NCBI GenBank assembly: GCA_905250025.1 | Contig: CAJNOJ010000005.1 | Span: 512,999-576,998, forward strand | Direction: 5' to 3' | Length of the DNA stretch: 64,000 nucleotides | DNA from: Adineta ricciae | Taxonomy: Eukaryota; Rotifera; Eurotatoria; Adinetida; Adinetidae | Notes under the pieces: generated by a model | Told to the model about the DNA's origin: nothing | Databases searched by the model: none | What the model saw: only the letters and a program-made list of their open reading frames with translations | Shown: positions 63,401 to 64,000 of the stretch, one piece after another | Position numbering within the stretch: position 1 is the first letter of the stretch | Layout: every line of letters begins with the position of its first letter | Translations under genes and position numbers: made by a program

Positions 63401-64000
63401 TGTTACTCGTTTATGTTTGTGTGCCATTGCTTTTGGACTAGTTGCCACTGACCGAACACCTGTATTCGAGACATCTGATGTTCTTGATGGCTATAAATTT
63501 AAGATGACAATGGAGTCGATGTTCATCAGAAAAGTATCTATTTACTTTCGACGATGTTTCACTATTTTCTTTGCTTCCATTTGTTGATCCATTGGAACGC
63601 TTCGGCTTCGTATCGTTTTCTCTTGCTTTGTTTTCATCCTTCGATGCATCTTTCTTAGTATTTGCTGTCTGCATTCCCGTACGCGACTCAATTCGTTCAC
63701 TACACGCACACAACAGTGCATCTTTCATACAAAATATTTATAAATATCCTACCGAATTCGTTGTTCACCGTTCACAGCCTCTGTCAACTCGTTTAGATCA
63801 AATAATCTTTCATTCGTTGATGACATCCGACAACGGAGTTCTACTCGAGCCAAATACTAAAACATGAGACAAAACAGGAAGTTCACACTGTGAGGAAAGA
63901 ATCATCGAACTCAATTACGTCATTATATAATCGATGTGCTTCATACACAGCGACCGCCACAATGTATACTAGCATGAATAAAGTTGAAGCCAAACATAAG
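60438..64000 (-). CDS. TMEM131: Second copy of TMEM131, cytosolic tail only in window
   Basis: Matches exons 19/20 to 28 of copy 1, with the same stop context (RDQSRWDFAR) and the same exon order; long open blocks lie at 63,438-63,728, about 62,744-63,100, 62,086-62,598, 61,476-61,720 and 60,628-61,360. Frames are intact, so it appears functional or only recently silenced. The luminal PapD-like part lies beyond the right edge. Confidence 0.82.

Larger units (their letters stand above)
58273..64000. repeat. Segmental duplication, copy 2
   Basis: Direct-orientation copy of 38,651-44,390. Over the 225 residues translated from 60,628-61,305 I count about 20 amino-acid differences from 41,009-41,686. 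Open frames are preserved in both copies. It runs off the right edge. Confidence 0.92.

Overview
The window is metazoan nuclear DNA, most likely from a bdelloid rotifer (Adineta/Rotaria type). This is an inference from several things seen together: AT-rich sequence, very compact genes whose introns are mostly about 45-60 nt with GT..AG ends, a desiccation-type LEA protein gene, secreted NHL-repeat proteins, a bacterial-type GH3 glycosidase carrying an animal-style intron, and animal-only genes (SIX3/6 homeobox, P2X receptor, synaptotagmin, TMEM131, lamin-tail protein). Exon models were built by hand from open frames, GT/AG sites and phase; for most genes the exon lengths sum to a multiple of three.

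Layout, left to right. 1-24.9 kb is gene-dense and entirely on the minus strand: SIX3/6 (running off the left edge), GH3 beta-glucosidase, an LRPPRC-like mitochondrial PPR protein, an LEA protein, lysosomal alpha-mannosidase, hnRNP U, CEP20/FOR20 and one unrecognised gene. 24.9-36.5 kb is gene-poor: a plus-strand P2X receptor, a plus-strand NHL-repeat protein, and several mobile-element remains (a hAT-type foldback MITE with an 8-bp target duplication, a Pif1-type helicase scrap, a dead mariner). 36.5-49.2 kb holds a synaptotagmin-14/16-like gene and a large TMEM131 gene, both minus. 49.2-53.4 kb is repeat debris. 53.4-57.1 kb has two plus-strand genes: a secreted NHL/Cys-rich/jacalin lectin chimera and a small two-TM protein. 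57.8-58.27 kb is the end of a lamin-tail-domain gene.

A single N at 58,272 interrupts the sequence. Everything to its right (58,273-64,000) is a diverged direct copy of 38,651-44,390: the first two SYT14/16 exons plus the cytoplasmic tail of TMEM131. The N cuts both the second SYT copy (inside intron 2) and the lamin-tail gene, so it is either an assembly join or a real rearrangement breakpoint.

The genes do not form one pathway. Most are housekeeping or cell-biology genes. Those most tied to bdelloid biology are the LEA protein, the probably transferred GH3 enzyme and the NHL/jacalin lectin. No CRISPR, operon, rRNA or tRNA gene was recognised.
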